From NCBI GenBank assembly GCA_964599565.1, contig CAZRFE010000055.1, positions 1 to 16,067 on the forward strand: a stretch of 16,067 nt of DNA. Direction: 5' to 3'. A model generated the notes under the pieces. The model searched no databases. It had not been told where the DNA came from and worked only from the letters and a program-made list of their open reading frames with translations. The stretch's first letter is position 1. The number at the start of each line of letters is the position of its first letter. The translations under genes were made by a program, and so were the position numbers. Below, one piece after another: positions 6,451-13,475 of this stretch. The stretch is from JAJUFS01 sp964599565 (GTDB taxonomy: Bacteria > Pseudomonadota > Gammaproteobacteria > Natronospirales > JAJUFS01).

Positions 6451-7767
6451 ATGCGCAAGTTACTGATATTTCTCACATTGCTGTTTTCGGTACTGGGTGT
6501 TGCCGCTCACGCGGCCGCGCCGGTGACCGTGAACGGCCTGCGCGTCTGGGAAGGTCCTGACAGCACGCGCATCGTCTTCGATCTGTCCGCGCCCGCCGAT
6601 CACGCGGTCTTTTCACTGGAGAATCCCGATCGCATCGTTGTCGATCTCGGCAACACGCGCATGGGTTCGTCGGTGGAGATGCCCGAGCTTGGCGGACGCA
6701 TCGCGCAGATTCGCAATGCGCCGCGCGAGCGTACGGATCTCCGCGTGGTGTTCGATCTCACGGAAAAACTCAAGCCGAAAAGCTTTCTTGTGAAGCCAAA
6801 CGGCGAGTACGGTCACCGCCTGGTGCTGGATCTCGACGTTGCGCGAGCGGCGGGGAAACCGGCACCCGTGAAACGCGTCGAGCCGGAAGGCCGCGAACTG
6901 CTGGTCGCCATCGACGCCGGCCACGGCGGCGAAGACCCGGGTGCGATGGGTCGCGGCGGCACGCGCGAGAAGGACGTCGTACTCGCCATCGCACGCGAGC
7001 TCGCGAAGCGCATCAACGCCGAACCCGGCATGCGCGCGGTGCTGATCCGCGATGGCGATTACTACGTCGAGAACGCGGACCGCCGTCGCAAGGCGCGCGA
7101 ACACGGCGCGGACATGTTCATCTCCGTGCACGCGGATGCGTTCACAAGTTCGCAGCCGAGCGGCAGTTCCGTGTACGTGGTTTCAGAGCGCGGTGCATCA
7201 AGTGAAGCTGCACGCATTCTCGCCGAGCGCGAGAACGCATCCGACCTCGTTGGCGGCGTCTCGCTGTCCGACAAGGACGACCTGCTTGCCTCCGTGCTCA
7301 TGGATCTCAGCAAGACCGCGACGCTGTCGGCGAGCCTGAACGTCGGCCGGCACGTGCTGCAGGCGCTGGACGAGGCGACCGAGCTTCACCAGTCGACGGT
7401 GCAGCAGGCGGGCTTCATCGTGCTGAAATCGCCGGACGTGCCGTCGATTCTTGTCGAAACCGGGTTCATCTCGAATGCCGCGGAAGAGCGCAAGCTCAAG
7501 GACCGCGGCTACCAGCGCAAGCTCGCGGAATCGATCGCGCGCGGCGTTCGCGGCTACTTCTACGCCAATCCACCGCCCGGAACGCTGGTTGCGGCCTGGC
7601 AGGGGCGCGGCGGCGATGCGCGCCAGCACGCCGTGCGGCGCGGCGACACCTTGTCGGGCATCGCACGGCAGTACAAGGTCAGCCTGCAGACGCTGCGCCA
7701 GGTGAACGGCAAATCCGACGACACCTTGCGCGTCGGCGAAAGACTCGTCATTCCGCTCGGCTCCTGA
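6451..7767 (+). CDS. amiB: Periplasmic N-acetylmuramoyl-L-alanine amidase (AMIN + Amidase_3 + LysM)
   Basis: This zinc amidase cuts the bond between MurNAc and L-Ala of peptidoglycan and separates daughter cells at the septum. The 438 residues begin with a Sec signal peptide (KLLIFLTLLFSVLGV core, AHA-type cleavage near 22). An AMIN domain (about 26-130) targets the septal wall. The Amidase_3 domain (about 151-375) has zinc ligands His158 (DAGHGG), Glu173 (TREKD) and His227 (SVHADA), and catalytic Glu336 (VETGF). A long insert between the last two (about 238-325) corresponds to the autoinhibitory region relieved by EnvC/NlpD-type activators in AmiB and AmiC. One LysM domain (about 392-436: HAVRRGDTLSGIARQYKV onward) adds glycan binding. 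The gene name follows position, since amiB precedes mutL in E. coli and Pseudomonas; amiC is a possible alternative label. The ATG at 6451 gives a proper signal peptide. Confidence 0.95.
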   Translation: MRKLLIFLTLLFSVLGVAAHAAAPVTVNGLRVWEGPDSTRIVFDLSAPADHAVFSLENPDRIVVDLGNTRMGSSVEMPELGGRIAQIRNAPRERTDLRVVFDLTEKLKPKSFLVKPNGEYGHRLVLDLDVARAAGKPAPVKRVEPEGRELLVAIDAGHGGEDPGAMGRGGTREKDVVLAIARELAKRINAEPGMRAVLIRDGDYYVENADRRRKAREHGADMFISVHADAFTSSQPSGSSVYVVSERGASSEAARILAERENASDLVGGVSLSDKDDLLASVLMDLSKTATLSASLNVGRHVLQALDEATELHQSTVQQAGFIVLKSPDVPSILVETGFISNAAEERKLKDRGYQRKLAESIARGVRGYFYANPPPGTLVAAWQGRGGDARQHAVRRGDTLSGIARQYKVSLQTLRQVNGKSDDTLRVGERLVIPLGS

Positions 7768-7853
7768 GAAATTCCACGGCCCGACAGGCGTCGTGCGTTG
7801 GCTTGCCACGCCGCTGCCGGTAACCTTGCTGCCTTTGGCAGCCAGGTCCGTCC

Positions 7854-9626
7854 ATGCCCATCCGTGAACTTCCCGCCCAGCTTGTCAACCAGATCGCCGC
7901 CGGCGAGGTGGTCGAGCGGCCGGCATCCGTCGTCAAGGAACTGCTGGAAAATGCGCTTGACGCCGGCGCGCGCCGCATCCGCATCGACATCGAGGACGGC
8001 GGACTGCGGCTGATCCGAATCCGCGATGACGGCCAGGGAATTCCGCAGGACGAACTGCCGCTTGCGGTTTCACGGCACGCGACGAGCAAGATCGCGTCGC
8101 TGGAAGACCTCGAACACGTTGCATCGCTCGGATTTCGCGGCGAAGCGTTGCCGAGCATCGGTTCCGTTGCGCGCCTTGTCATCACCTCGCGAACCGCGGA
8201 TGCGGCCCAGGCGTCGCGCATCGAGGGTGATGGCAGCGGGCGGTATTCGGCACCCGCTCCGGCCGCGCATCCGCCCGGCACGACGATCGAGGTGCGCGAT
8301 CTCTTCTTCAATACGCCCGCGCGGCGCAAGTTCATGCGCACGGAGAAGACGGAGTTCGCGCATCTTCAGCAGGTGGTCGAACGCATCGCGCTCAGCCGCT
8401 TCGGACTCGATCTCGAACTCGCGCATAACGGCAAGGTCGTGCTGAACCTCGCGGCCGCGCGCGATGGCGCCGGCGAGGACCGTCGGGTTGCGGGCGTCTG
8501 CGGGCAGGGATTCATCGACAACTGCGTGCGCATCGAGCACGAAGCATCGGGCCTGAAACTGTTCGGCTGGGTGGGATTGCCGACGTTCTCGCGCAGCCAG
8601 GCGGACCAGCAGCATTTCTTCGTCAACGGCCGCATGGTGCGCGACAAGGTGATCGCGCATGCCGTGCGGCAGGCGTTCCAGGATGTGCTGTTTCATGGCC
8701 GTCATCCCGCCTTCGTGCTGTTCCTTGAAATGGATCCCGCCGGCGTGGACGTGAACGCGCATCCGGCGAAACACGAAGTGCGTTTCCGCAACAGCCGTCA
8801 CGTTCACGATTTCCTGTTCCGTACGCTGCATGAAACGCTGGCGAAGACGCGGCCGGGTACTGCGACCGCGGAGTCCGTGGCGACTGCCGTGCAGATGGGT
8901 CCGGCATCGCGCGCGGTGCAGGCAATGTCGCCGGGAACAACCCGTCCCGCAACCGGCGACCTGCTCGCCGCGCAGGCCAAGCTGTATGCCGTTGAATCGC
9001 CGTTCGAGCCTGTTGGCGTGCGCGATGATGTCGAAGCGCTCGCACCGCCGATGGGTTACGCGCTCGCGCAGCTGCACGGCATCTACATTCTCGCCGCGAC
9101 CGATAGCGGCCTCGTCGTCGTCGACATGCATGCCGCGCACGAACGCATTACCTATGAACGCTTCAAGGTGCAGCTTGCGGAAGGCCGCGTTCCCGTGCAG
9201 CCGCTGCTCGTGCCGGAACGCGTCGGCGTTTCCCGCCGTGAAGCGGATCTCGCCGGGGAGCACGCGAAGGAACTTGCAAAGGCAGGCTTCGAGCTCGAGC
9301 GCGGCGGCCCGGAAACCGTCACGCTGCGCGCCGTGCCGGCGGCGCTGAAGGATCACGATCTCGTAAAGCTCGTGCGCGACGTACTCGCGGATCTCGCCGA
9401 GCATGGCGCGAGCGATCGCGTTGCGCGCGCCATCGACATCGCGCTTGGCACGAGCGCATGCCACACCTCGATGCGCGCACACCGTCGCCTCACGATTCCG
9501 GAGATGAACGCGCTGTTGCGCGACATGGAACGCACGCCGCGCGCGGACCAGTGCAACCACGGCCGCCCGACCTGGTTTCGCCTGACGATGGCGCAGCTGG
9601 ACGGCATGTTCCTGCGCGGTCAGTAG
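7854..9626 (+). CDS. mutL: DNA mismatch repair protein MutL, endonuclease-type
   Basis: MutL links MutS mismatch recognition to strand incision. The 590-residue protein has an N-terminal GHKL ATPase: Glu29 and Asn33 (ELLENALDAGA), DDGQGI (58-63), ATSK (76-79) and GFRGEAL (93-99). A transducer domain follows to about 330. A short linker leads to the C-terminal dimerisation domain. Unlike E. coli MutL, it carries the metal-binding nuclease motif DMHAAHERITYE (Asp424, His426, Glu430, Glu435), with ACHTSMR and CNHGRPT near the end. This points to MutH-independent repair, as in Pseudomonas. The ATG at 7854 matches the family N-terminus (MPIRELP), with AGG 7 bp upstream. It lies 86 bp after amiB with at most a weak promoter (TTGGCT 7799, TAACCT 7821). 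miaA follows after 20 bp. Confidence 0.98.
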   Translation: MPIRELPAQLVNQIAAGEVVERPASVVKELLENALDAGARRIRIDIEDGGLRLIRIRDDGQGIPQDELPLAVSRHATSKIASLEDLEHVASLGFRGEALPSIGSVARLVITSRTADAAQASRIEGDGSGRYSAPAPAAHPPGTTIEVRDLFFNTPARRKFMRTEKTEFAHLQQVVERIALSRFGLDLELAHNGKVVLNLAAARDGAGEDRRVAGVCGQGFIDNCVRIEHEASGLKLFGWVGLPTFSRSQADQQHFFVNGRMVRDKVIAHAVRQAFQDVLFHGRHPAFVLFLEMDPAGVDVNAHPAKHEVRFRNSRHVHDFLFRTLHETLAKTRPGTATAESVATAVQMGPASRAVQAMSPGTTRPATGDLLAAQAKLYAVESPFEPVGVRDDVEALAPPMGYALAQLHGIYILAATDSGLVVVDMHAAHERITYERFKVQLAEGRVPVQPLLVPERVGVSRREADLAGEHAKELAKAGFELERGGPETVTLRAVPAALKDHDLVKLVRDVLADLAEHGASDRVARAIDIALGTSACHTSMRAHRRLTIPEMNALLRDMERTPRADQCNHGRPTWFRLTMAQLDGMFLRGQ

Positions 9627-9646
9627 GCGCGCATCACCGCGATTCC

Positions 9647-10588
9647 ATGCCCGTGAAACCACCCGCCATCTTTCTCATGGGTCCGACCGCGTCGGGCAAG
9701 ACGGGCGCGTCGCTTGCGCTCGCCGAACGCCTGCCGGTGCAGCTCGTGAATGTCGATTCCGCGCAGATCTACCGCGGCATGGATATCGGTACCGCGAAAC
9801 CCGATGCCGCGACGCGCGAACGTTACCCGCATCGCCTTATGGACATTCTCGATCCCGCGGAACGATATTCGGCGGCACGGTTTCGCGAAGATGCGCTCTG
9901 CGAAATGGCGGAAATCGTTTCCGCGGGAAACGTGCCGCTTCTGGTCGGCGGCACCGGGCTTTACTTCCGCGTGCTGGAACGCGGCCTTGCGCAGTTGCCG
10001 GCGGCCGACGCCGGCGTGCGCGCCGAGATCGACGCACAGGCGGCGCGTGAAGGCTGGCCCGCGATGCATCGCCGGCTCGCGGACGTCGATCCGCAGTCCG
10101 CGGCACGCATCAGCGCGAACGATCCGCAGCGCATACAGCGTGCGCTGGAAATCTTTCACCTCACCGGTGAACCGATGAGCGCGCACTGGGAGGCGGAAAC
10201 TGCGCAGGAATTGCCTTACCGCGTGCTGAAGGTCGGGCTTGTGCCAGGCGAGCGCGCGGAGTTGCACCGGCGGATCGCGTCGCGCTTCCAGCAGATGATG
10301 GCGGAAGGCTTTCTCGATGAAGTGCGCGCCCTGATGGCGCGCGGCGATCTGCATCCGGATCTGCCGAGCATGCGCGCCGTCGGCTACCGACAGCTGTGGG
10401 AGCATCTCTGCGGCGAGACGGATCTCGAGGAAGCCATGCGGCGCGCCATCGTTGCATCACGCCGTTATGCGAAACGGCAGATGACATGGTTTCGCGCGGA
10501 GCCCGGTATCGAGTGGCTGGATACCGCGGAAACGGCGTCGGGGAAACGCCTCCTGGACGCCGTGACGGCCTTCCTCGACGGCCGGTGA
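9647..10588 (+). CDS. miaA: tRNA dimethylallyltransferase
   Basis: MiaA adds a dimethylallyl group from DMAPP to N6 of A37 in tRNAs reading UNN codons (i6A, the precursor of ms2i6A). The 313-residue length is typical. Motifs are the P-loop GPTASGKT (12-19), DSAQIYRGMDIGTAKP (37-52) with the likely catalytic Asp37, HRLMDILDP (62-70), LVGGTGLYFRVL (99-110), NDPQRIQRALEI (158-169) and a C-terminal KRQMTWFR. A longer open frame reaches back to 9458, but its extra 63 residues overlap mutL and are not MiaA-like. The ATG at 9647 places the P-loop at the usual distance from the N-terminus. No clear Shine-Dalgarno sequence is visible, so coupling to mutL, 20 bp upstream, is likely. In related bacteria hfq promoters lie within or after miaA, and the same seems true here. 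Confidence 0.97.
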   Translation: MPVKPPAIFLMGPTASGKTGASLALAERLPVQLVNVDSAQIYRGMDIGTAKPDAATRERYPHRLMDILDPAERYSAARFREDALCEMAEIVSAGNVPLLVGGTGLYFRVLERGLAQLPAADAGVRAEIDAQAAREGWPAMHRRLADVDPQSAARISANDPQRIQRALEIFHLTGEPMSAHWEAETAQELPYRVLKVGLVPGERAELHRRIASRFQQMMAEGFLDEVRALMARGDLHPDLPSMRAVGYRQLWEHLCGETDLEEAMRRAIVASRRYAKRQMTWFRAEPGIEWLDTAETASGKRLLDAVTAFLDGR

Positions 10589-10600
10589 GGGTGCCGGCTG

Positions 10601-10609
10601 TGTTAGAAT
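10601..10609 (+). promoter_or_regulatory. Candidate extended -10 promoter of hfq
   Basis: TGT-TAGAAT (10601-10609) has the TGn extension next to a 5-of-6 -10 box, which can make up for the missing -35 hexamer. It lies just after the miaA stop. The predicted start near 10616 gives an hfq leader of about 72 nt. Within the leader, GGATG (10622-10626) and CATCC (10645-10649) could pair around an 18-nt loop. Confidence 0.5.
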
Positions 10610-10668
10610 CTTTCGACCTGTGGATGGGGGGAAGCTGGGGAAAACATCCGCTGCTCTCTGTTCATTAT

Positions 10669-10681
10669 AAAAACAAAGGAG
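10669..10681 (+). promoter_or_regulatory. hfq ribosome-binding site with adjoining A-rich ARN triplets
   Basis: AAGGAG (10676-10681) is a near-perfect Shine-Dalgarno sequence 7 bp before the hfq ATG at 10689. Just upstream and overlapping it, 10669-10677 reads AAA-AAC-AAA, three consecutive A-R-N triplets of the kind bound by the distal face of Hfq. Hfq binding here would cover the ribosome site and could give autoregulation, which is known for E. coli hfq. The triplets are seen; the regulation is inferred. Confidence 0.5.
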
Positions 10682-10688
10682 ACGCGTC

Positions 10689-10940
10689 ATGTCCAAAGGG
10701 CAGTCCCTGCAGGAACCATTTCTGAATGCGCTGCGCCGCGAGAAGGTGCCGGTTTCCATCTATCTCGTGAACGGCATCAAGCTCCAGGGTCAGATCGAAT
10801 CCTTCGACCAGTTCGTCGTGCTGCTGAAGAACAGTGTCAGCCAGATGGTATACAAGCATGCAATCTCGACCGTCGTGCCTGCGCGCGCCGTTCGCATGTC
10901 CCTGGATGACAGCGGCAAGCTGGAAGCCGACGTCAGCTGA
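10689..10940 (+). CDS. hfq: RNA chaperone Hfq
   Basis: Hfq is a ring-shaped hexamer that binds A-rich and U-rich RNA and pairs small RNAs with mRNAs. The 83-residue protein has the full Sm core: QSLQEPFLNALRR (5-17), VSIYLVNGIKLQGQIESFDQFVVLLKN (22-48, Sm1), and YKHAISTVVP (55-64, Sm2 with Lys56 and His57 of the proximal uridine pocket). The rim reads RREK (16-19), where E. coli has RRER. The C-terminal tail is short (about 18 residues after the core) and ends in an acidic stretch, DDSGKLEADVS. The ATG at 10689 follows a strong AAGGAG. It sits between miaA and hflX, the standard gammaproteobacterial position, with a predicted promoter of its own. The hflX start lies 23 bp after its stop. Confidence 0.99.
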   Translation: MSKGQSLQEPFLNALRREKVPVSIYLVNGIKLQGQIESFDQFVVLLKNSVSQMVYKHAISTVVPARAVRMSLDDSGKLEADVS

Positions 10941-10952
10941 TCATGTCCTGAT

Positions 10953-10966
10953 GAGGTGGCGCGTTG
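10953..10966 (+). promoter_or_regulatory. Ribosome-binding site and TTG start of hflX
   Basis: GAGGTGG (10953-10959) lies 4 bp before TTG (10964-10966). The ATGs at 10943 and 10951 run into stops after 2 and 6 codons in other frames. TTG is therefore the only start that yields the full conserved HflX N-terminus. A TTG start usually lowers translation, which may keep HflX below the level of the upstream Hfq. Confidence 0.8.
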
Positions 10967-12244
10967 CTTGATCGTCCACAGAGCGGGGAACGCGCCATCC
11001 TCGTGCATCTCGATTTCAGCGGTGACCGCGACGCCGACGCGCTTGATGAACTGCGCGAACTTGCGGTGTCTGCAGGTGCGCAACCTCTCGCCGTCGTCAC
11101 CGGCGCACGCCATGCGCCCGATCCGAAATATTTCGTCGGCAGCGGCAAGGCCGAGGAAATCCGTGATGCCGTTGCCGCCGAATCGGCGGATATCGTCATC
11201 TTCAATCACGCCTTGTCCCCCAGCCAGGAACGCAACCTTGAGCGGCTTTTCCAGTGCCGCGTGCTGGATCGCACGGGACTGATCCTCGACATCTTCGCGC
11301 AGCGCGCGCAGACGCACGAAGGCAAGCTGCAGGTCGAACTTGCGCAGCTCAATCACCTCTCGACACGCCTCGTGCGCGGCTGGACGCACCTTGAGCGCCA
11401 GAAGGGCGGCATCGGCCTGCGTGGTCCCGGCGAGACGCAGCTTGAAACCGACCGTCGACTGATCGGCAAGCGCATTCGCGCGCTGACGGAACGGCTGGAA
11501 AAGGTGCGCGGCCAGCGCGAGCAGGGCCGCAAGCAGCGGCAGCGCAATTACGTGCCGACAGTTGCGCTCGTCGGTTACACCAACGCGGGCAAGTCCACGC
11601 TGTTCAACGCGCTCACCGGCGCGGCCGTGTACCAGGCGAACCAGTTGTTCGCGACGCTCGACCCGACGGTGCGCCGTCTCGAACTGCCGGAAGGCGGACA
11701 CGTCGTGCTCGCGGATACGGTCGGGTTCATCCGCCATCTGCCACACGACCTGGTTGCGGCGTTCCGCTCGACACTGCAGGAAACGAAGGACGCGGACCTG
11801 CTGCTGCATGTCGTGGACGCCGGCGCGGAAGAACGCGACGAACAGATGGCGACGGTACGCGGCGTGCTGGAAGAGATCGGCGCAAAGGATGTGCCGCAGT
11901 TGCTCGTCTTCAACAAGATCGACCTGACCGGGGACGCACCGCGGCTGGATCGCGATGCCGACGGATTGCCGCAGCGCGTGTGGCTGTCCGCGCTGACCGG
12001 CGACGGATTCGCCGAGCTGCGCCATGCGATTGCGGAACTGACGCGCGACGAGACCGTCGATGGCTGGCTGCACCTGGGACCCGGGCAGGCCCGGGTGCGC
12101 GCGCGCCTGTTCGATCTTGGCGCGGTTCGGGAAGAGGAAGATCGCCGGGAGGGCGGCTGGCGGATGCATGTGCGGATGCCGTTGCGCGAGTACCGGCAGC
12201 TGTGCCACCGCGAGTCGCTGGACGCGCATCTCGAGCGGCGCTGA
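10964..12244 (+). CDS. hflX: GTPase HflX (ribosome-splitting factor)
   Basis: HflX is a GTPase that binds the 50S subunit and splits stalled ribosomes, for example after heat stress. The 426 residues equal the E. coli length. The N-terminal HflX domain includes YFVGSGKAEEI (56-66), FNHALSPSQERNL (80-92) and the strongly conserved GGIGLRGPGETQLE (148-161), followed by a basic coiled coil (about 165-195). The G domain has G1 GYTNAGKS (204-211), G2 TLDPT (231-235), G3 DTVGF (251-255), G4 NKID (317-320) and G5 SAL (342-344), then a short C-terminal domain. The start is TTG at 10964. An in-frame stop (10952-10954) blocks any earlier start, the N-terminus MLDRPQSGE lines up with E. coli MFDRYDAGE, and GAGGTGG (10953-10959) lies 4 bp upstream. 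There are 100 bp before hflK, holding a separate promoter. Confidence 0.97.
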   Translation: MLDRPQSGERAILVHLDFSGDRDADALDELRELAVSAGAQPLAVVTGARHAPDPKYFVGSGKAEEIRDAVAAESADIVIFNHALSPSQERNLERLFQCRVLDRTGLILDIFAQRAQTHEGKLQVELAQLNHLSTRLVRGWTHLERQKGGIGLRGPGETQLETDRRLIGKRIRALTERLEKVRGQREQGRKQRQRNYVPTVALVGYTNAGKSTLFNALTGAAVYQANQLFATLDPTVRRLELPEGGHVVLADTVGFIRHLPHDLVAAFRSTLQETKDADLLLHVVDAGAEERDEQMATVRGVLEEIGAKDVPQLLVFNKIDLTGDAPRLDRDADGLPQRVWLSALTGDGFAELRHAIAELTRDETVDGWLHLGPGQARVRARLFDLGAVREEEDRREGGWRMHVRMPLREYRQLCHRESLDAHLERR

Positions 12245-12254
12245 CAAGGCGCGG

Positions 12255-12283
12255 TTGCAGCGCCATCGCCCGGTTCCTACAAT
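12255..12283 (+). promoter_or_regulatory. Candidate promoter and leader of hflKC
   Basis: TTGCAG (12255-12260) and TACAAT (12278-12283) are spaced by 17 bp in the 100-bp hflX-hflK gap. The predicted start near 12290 leaves a leader of about 55 nt. In the leader, GCCGG (12293-12297) can pair with CCGGC (12310-12314). A 5-bp hairpin, GGCGC (12248-12252) with GCGCC (12260-12264), overlaps the -35 box but has no T-tract, so it is not a terminator. The promoter would let hflK, hflC, DUF2065 and possibly purA be expressed apart from hfq-hflX. Confidence 0.55.
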
Positions 12284-12344
12284 CTGCGGCTCGCCGGACG
12301 GTTCGCGCGCCGGCATCGAATACATTCCAACGGAGAGAAGCGCC

Positions 12345-13475
12345 ATGGCCTGGAACGAACCCGGACGGGGCAGCAAGGACCCCTGGGGCGACAAGAGCGG
12401 CGGTGGTCGCAAGGGCGGTGGCAATCCGCCCGATCTCGACGAGATGGTGCGCAACCTGCAGCGCAGGCTTTCCGGCCTGTTCGGTGGCGGCCGCGGCACC
12501 AGCGGCGGTTCCGGCAATGCCTCGACGATCGTTCTTGTTCTTGCACTGCTCGGGCTCGCGTGGTTCGGTTCGGGCATCTACCAGATCGACGCCGCGGAAA
12601 CGGGCGTCGTCACCCGCTTTGGCTCGTTCAAGACCACCACGCCGCCCGGTCTTCACTGGCATCTGCCGTGGCCGGTCGAGAACGTCGAGAAGGTGAACAT
12701 CGCGGAAATCGCGCGCTTTCCCTACCAGACACTGATGCTGACGAAGGACGAGAACATCGTCATCGTCGACGTCACCGTGCAGTACCGGCGCGCGGACCCG
12801 GTTGCATATTCATTCAACGTGCGAAATCCGGACCAGACGCTGGCGGACGTCACCGAAAGCGCGATCCGCGAAGTGGTCGGCAAGAACGCGCTCGACTTCA
12901 TTCTCGGTGAAGGCCGCACGGAGATCGCGATGCAGACCAAGGCGCTCGTGCAGTCGACGCTCACCGCCTACGGAACCGGCATCGAGATCACCTCCGTGAA
13001 CCTGCAGGATGCGAACTTCCCCGCGCCCGTGCAGCCGGCGGTGCGCGACGCCGTCAAGGCACGCGAGGATCGCGAACGTCTTGAACTCGAAGCCGAAAAA
13101 TATGCCAACGACATCCTGCCCCGTGCGCGCGGCGAAGCGGCGCGCCGGCTGGAAGACGCCGAAGCATACAAGGCGCAGGTGATCGCGCAGGCGACGGGTG
13201 AAACCGCGCGCTTCGTGCAACTGCTCGAGGAATACGCCAAGGCGCCGAACGTCACGCGCGAACGCCTGTATCTCGAAGCGATGGAGCAGGTGCTCGGCAG
13301 CACGAGCAAGGTGCTGGTCACCGCCGAAGGCAGCGGCAATCTCCTGTACCTGCCGCTGGATCAGCTCATGAAACAGCACGCCGCACCGACCGGCACATCG
13401 AATGCCGCCGCCACGCCCGTGCCGCAACAGGGCAACACCAACCGCGATGACGCGCGCAGCCGGGGAGGCCGCTGA
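12345..13475 (+). CDS. hflK: FtsH modulator, SPFH-domain protein HflK
   Basis: HflK forms, with HflC, a large cage in the inner membrane around the FtsH protease and modulates its degradation of membrane and regulatory proteins. The 376-residue protein starts with a glycine-rich, charged cytoplasmic stretch (about 1-57; GRGSKDPWGD is typical) and one transmembrane helix (about 59-79). A periplasmic SPFH/band-7 domain follows (about 80-260; ETGVVTRFGSF, PPGLHWHLPWP). A helical region rich in Glu, Ala and Arg (about 230-310) comes next, then a low-complexity tail. The open frame reaches back to 12060 inside hflX, but ATG 12345 is chosen because GGAGAG (12332-12337) lies 7 bp upstream and the protein then begins MAWNEPG, the family start. 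It is shorter than E. coli HflK (about 420 residues), mainly in the variable ends. Its stop overlaps the hflC start as TGATG. Confidence 0.96.
   Translation: MAWNEPGRGSKDPWGDKSGGGRKGGGNPPDLDEMVRNLQRRLSGLFGGGRGTSGGSGNASTIVLVLALLGLAWFGSGIYQIDAAETGVVTRFGSFKTTTPPGLHWHLPWPVENVEKVNIAEIARFPYQTLMLTKDENIVIVDVTVQYRRADPVAYSFNVRNPDQTLADVTESAIREVVGKNALDFILGEGRTEIAMQTKALVQSTLTAYGTGIEITSVNLQDANFPAPVQPAVRDAVKAREDRERLELEAEKYANDILPRARGEAARRLEDAEAYKAQVIAQATGETARFVQLLEEYAKAPNVTRERLYLEAMEQVLGSTSKVLVTAEGSGNLLYLPLDQLMKQHAAPTGTSNAAATPVPQQGNTNRDDARSRGGR

Noticed and set aside
9458..9646. A longer N-terminus for miaA starting inside mutL
   Set aside because: It adds 63 residues unlike MiaA. The P-loop at residues 12-19 from the ATG at 9647 is the normal spacing.
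10666..10671. TATAAA just before hfq as a -10 box
   Set aside because: Its transcription start would fall inside the Shine-Dalgarno sequence and remove the ribosome site. The extended -10 at 10601-10609 is a better candidate.
12248..12264. A terminator between hflX and hflK
   Set aside because: The hairpin has only 5 bp and no T-tract, and it overlaps the predicted -35 box.
12060..12344. A longer N-terminus for hflK starting inside hflX
   Set aside because: The 95 extra residues are Cys- and Arg-rich out-of-frame hflX, while the ATG at 12345 has a good ribosome site and the family N-terminus.
10790..12577. A 595-codon open frame on the minus strand across hfq, hflX and the start of hflK
   Set aside because: It lies opposite well-identified genes and has an Arg-, Ala- and His-rich composition with no domain I recognise. 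The other long minus-strand frames (for example 8070-9662, 4680-5951, 13361-14563, 14560-15888) behave the same way. GC-rich third codon positions keep this frame free of stops, so these are shadows.
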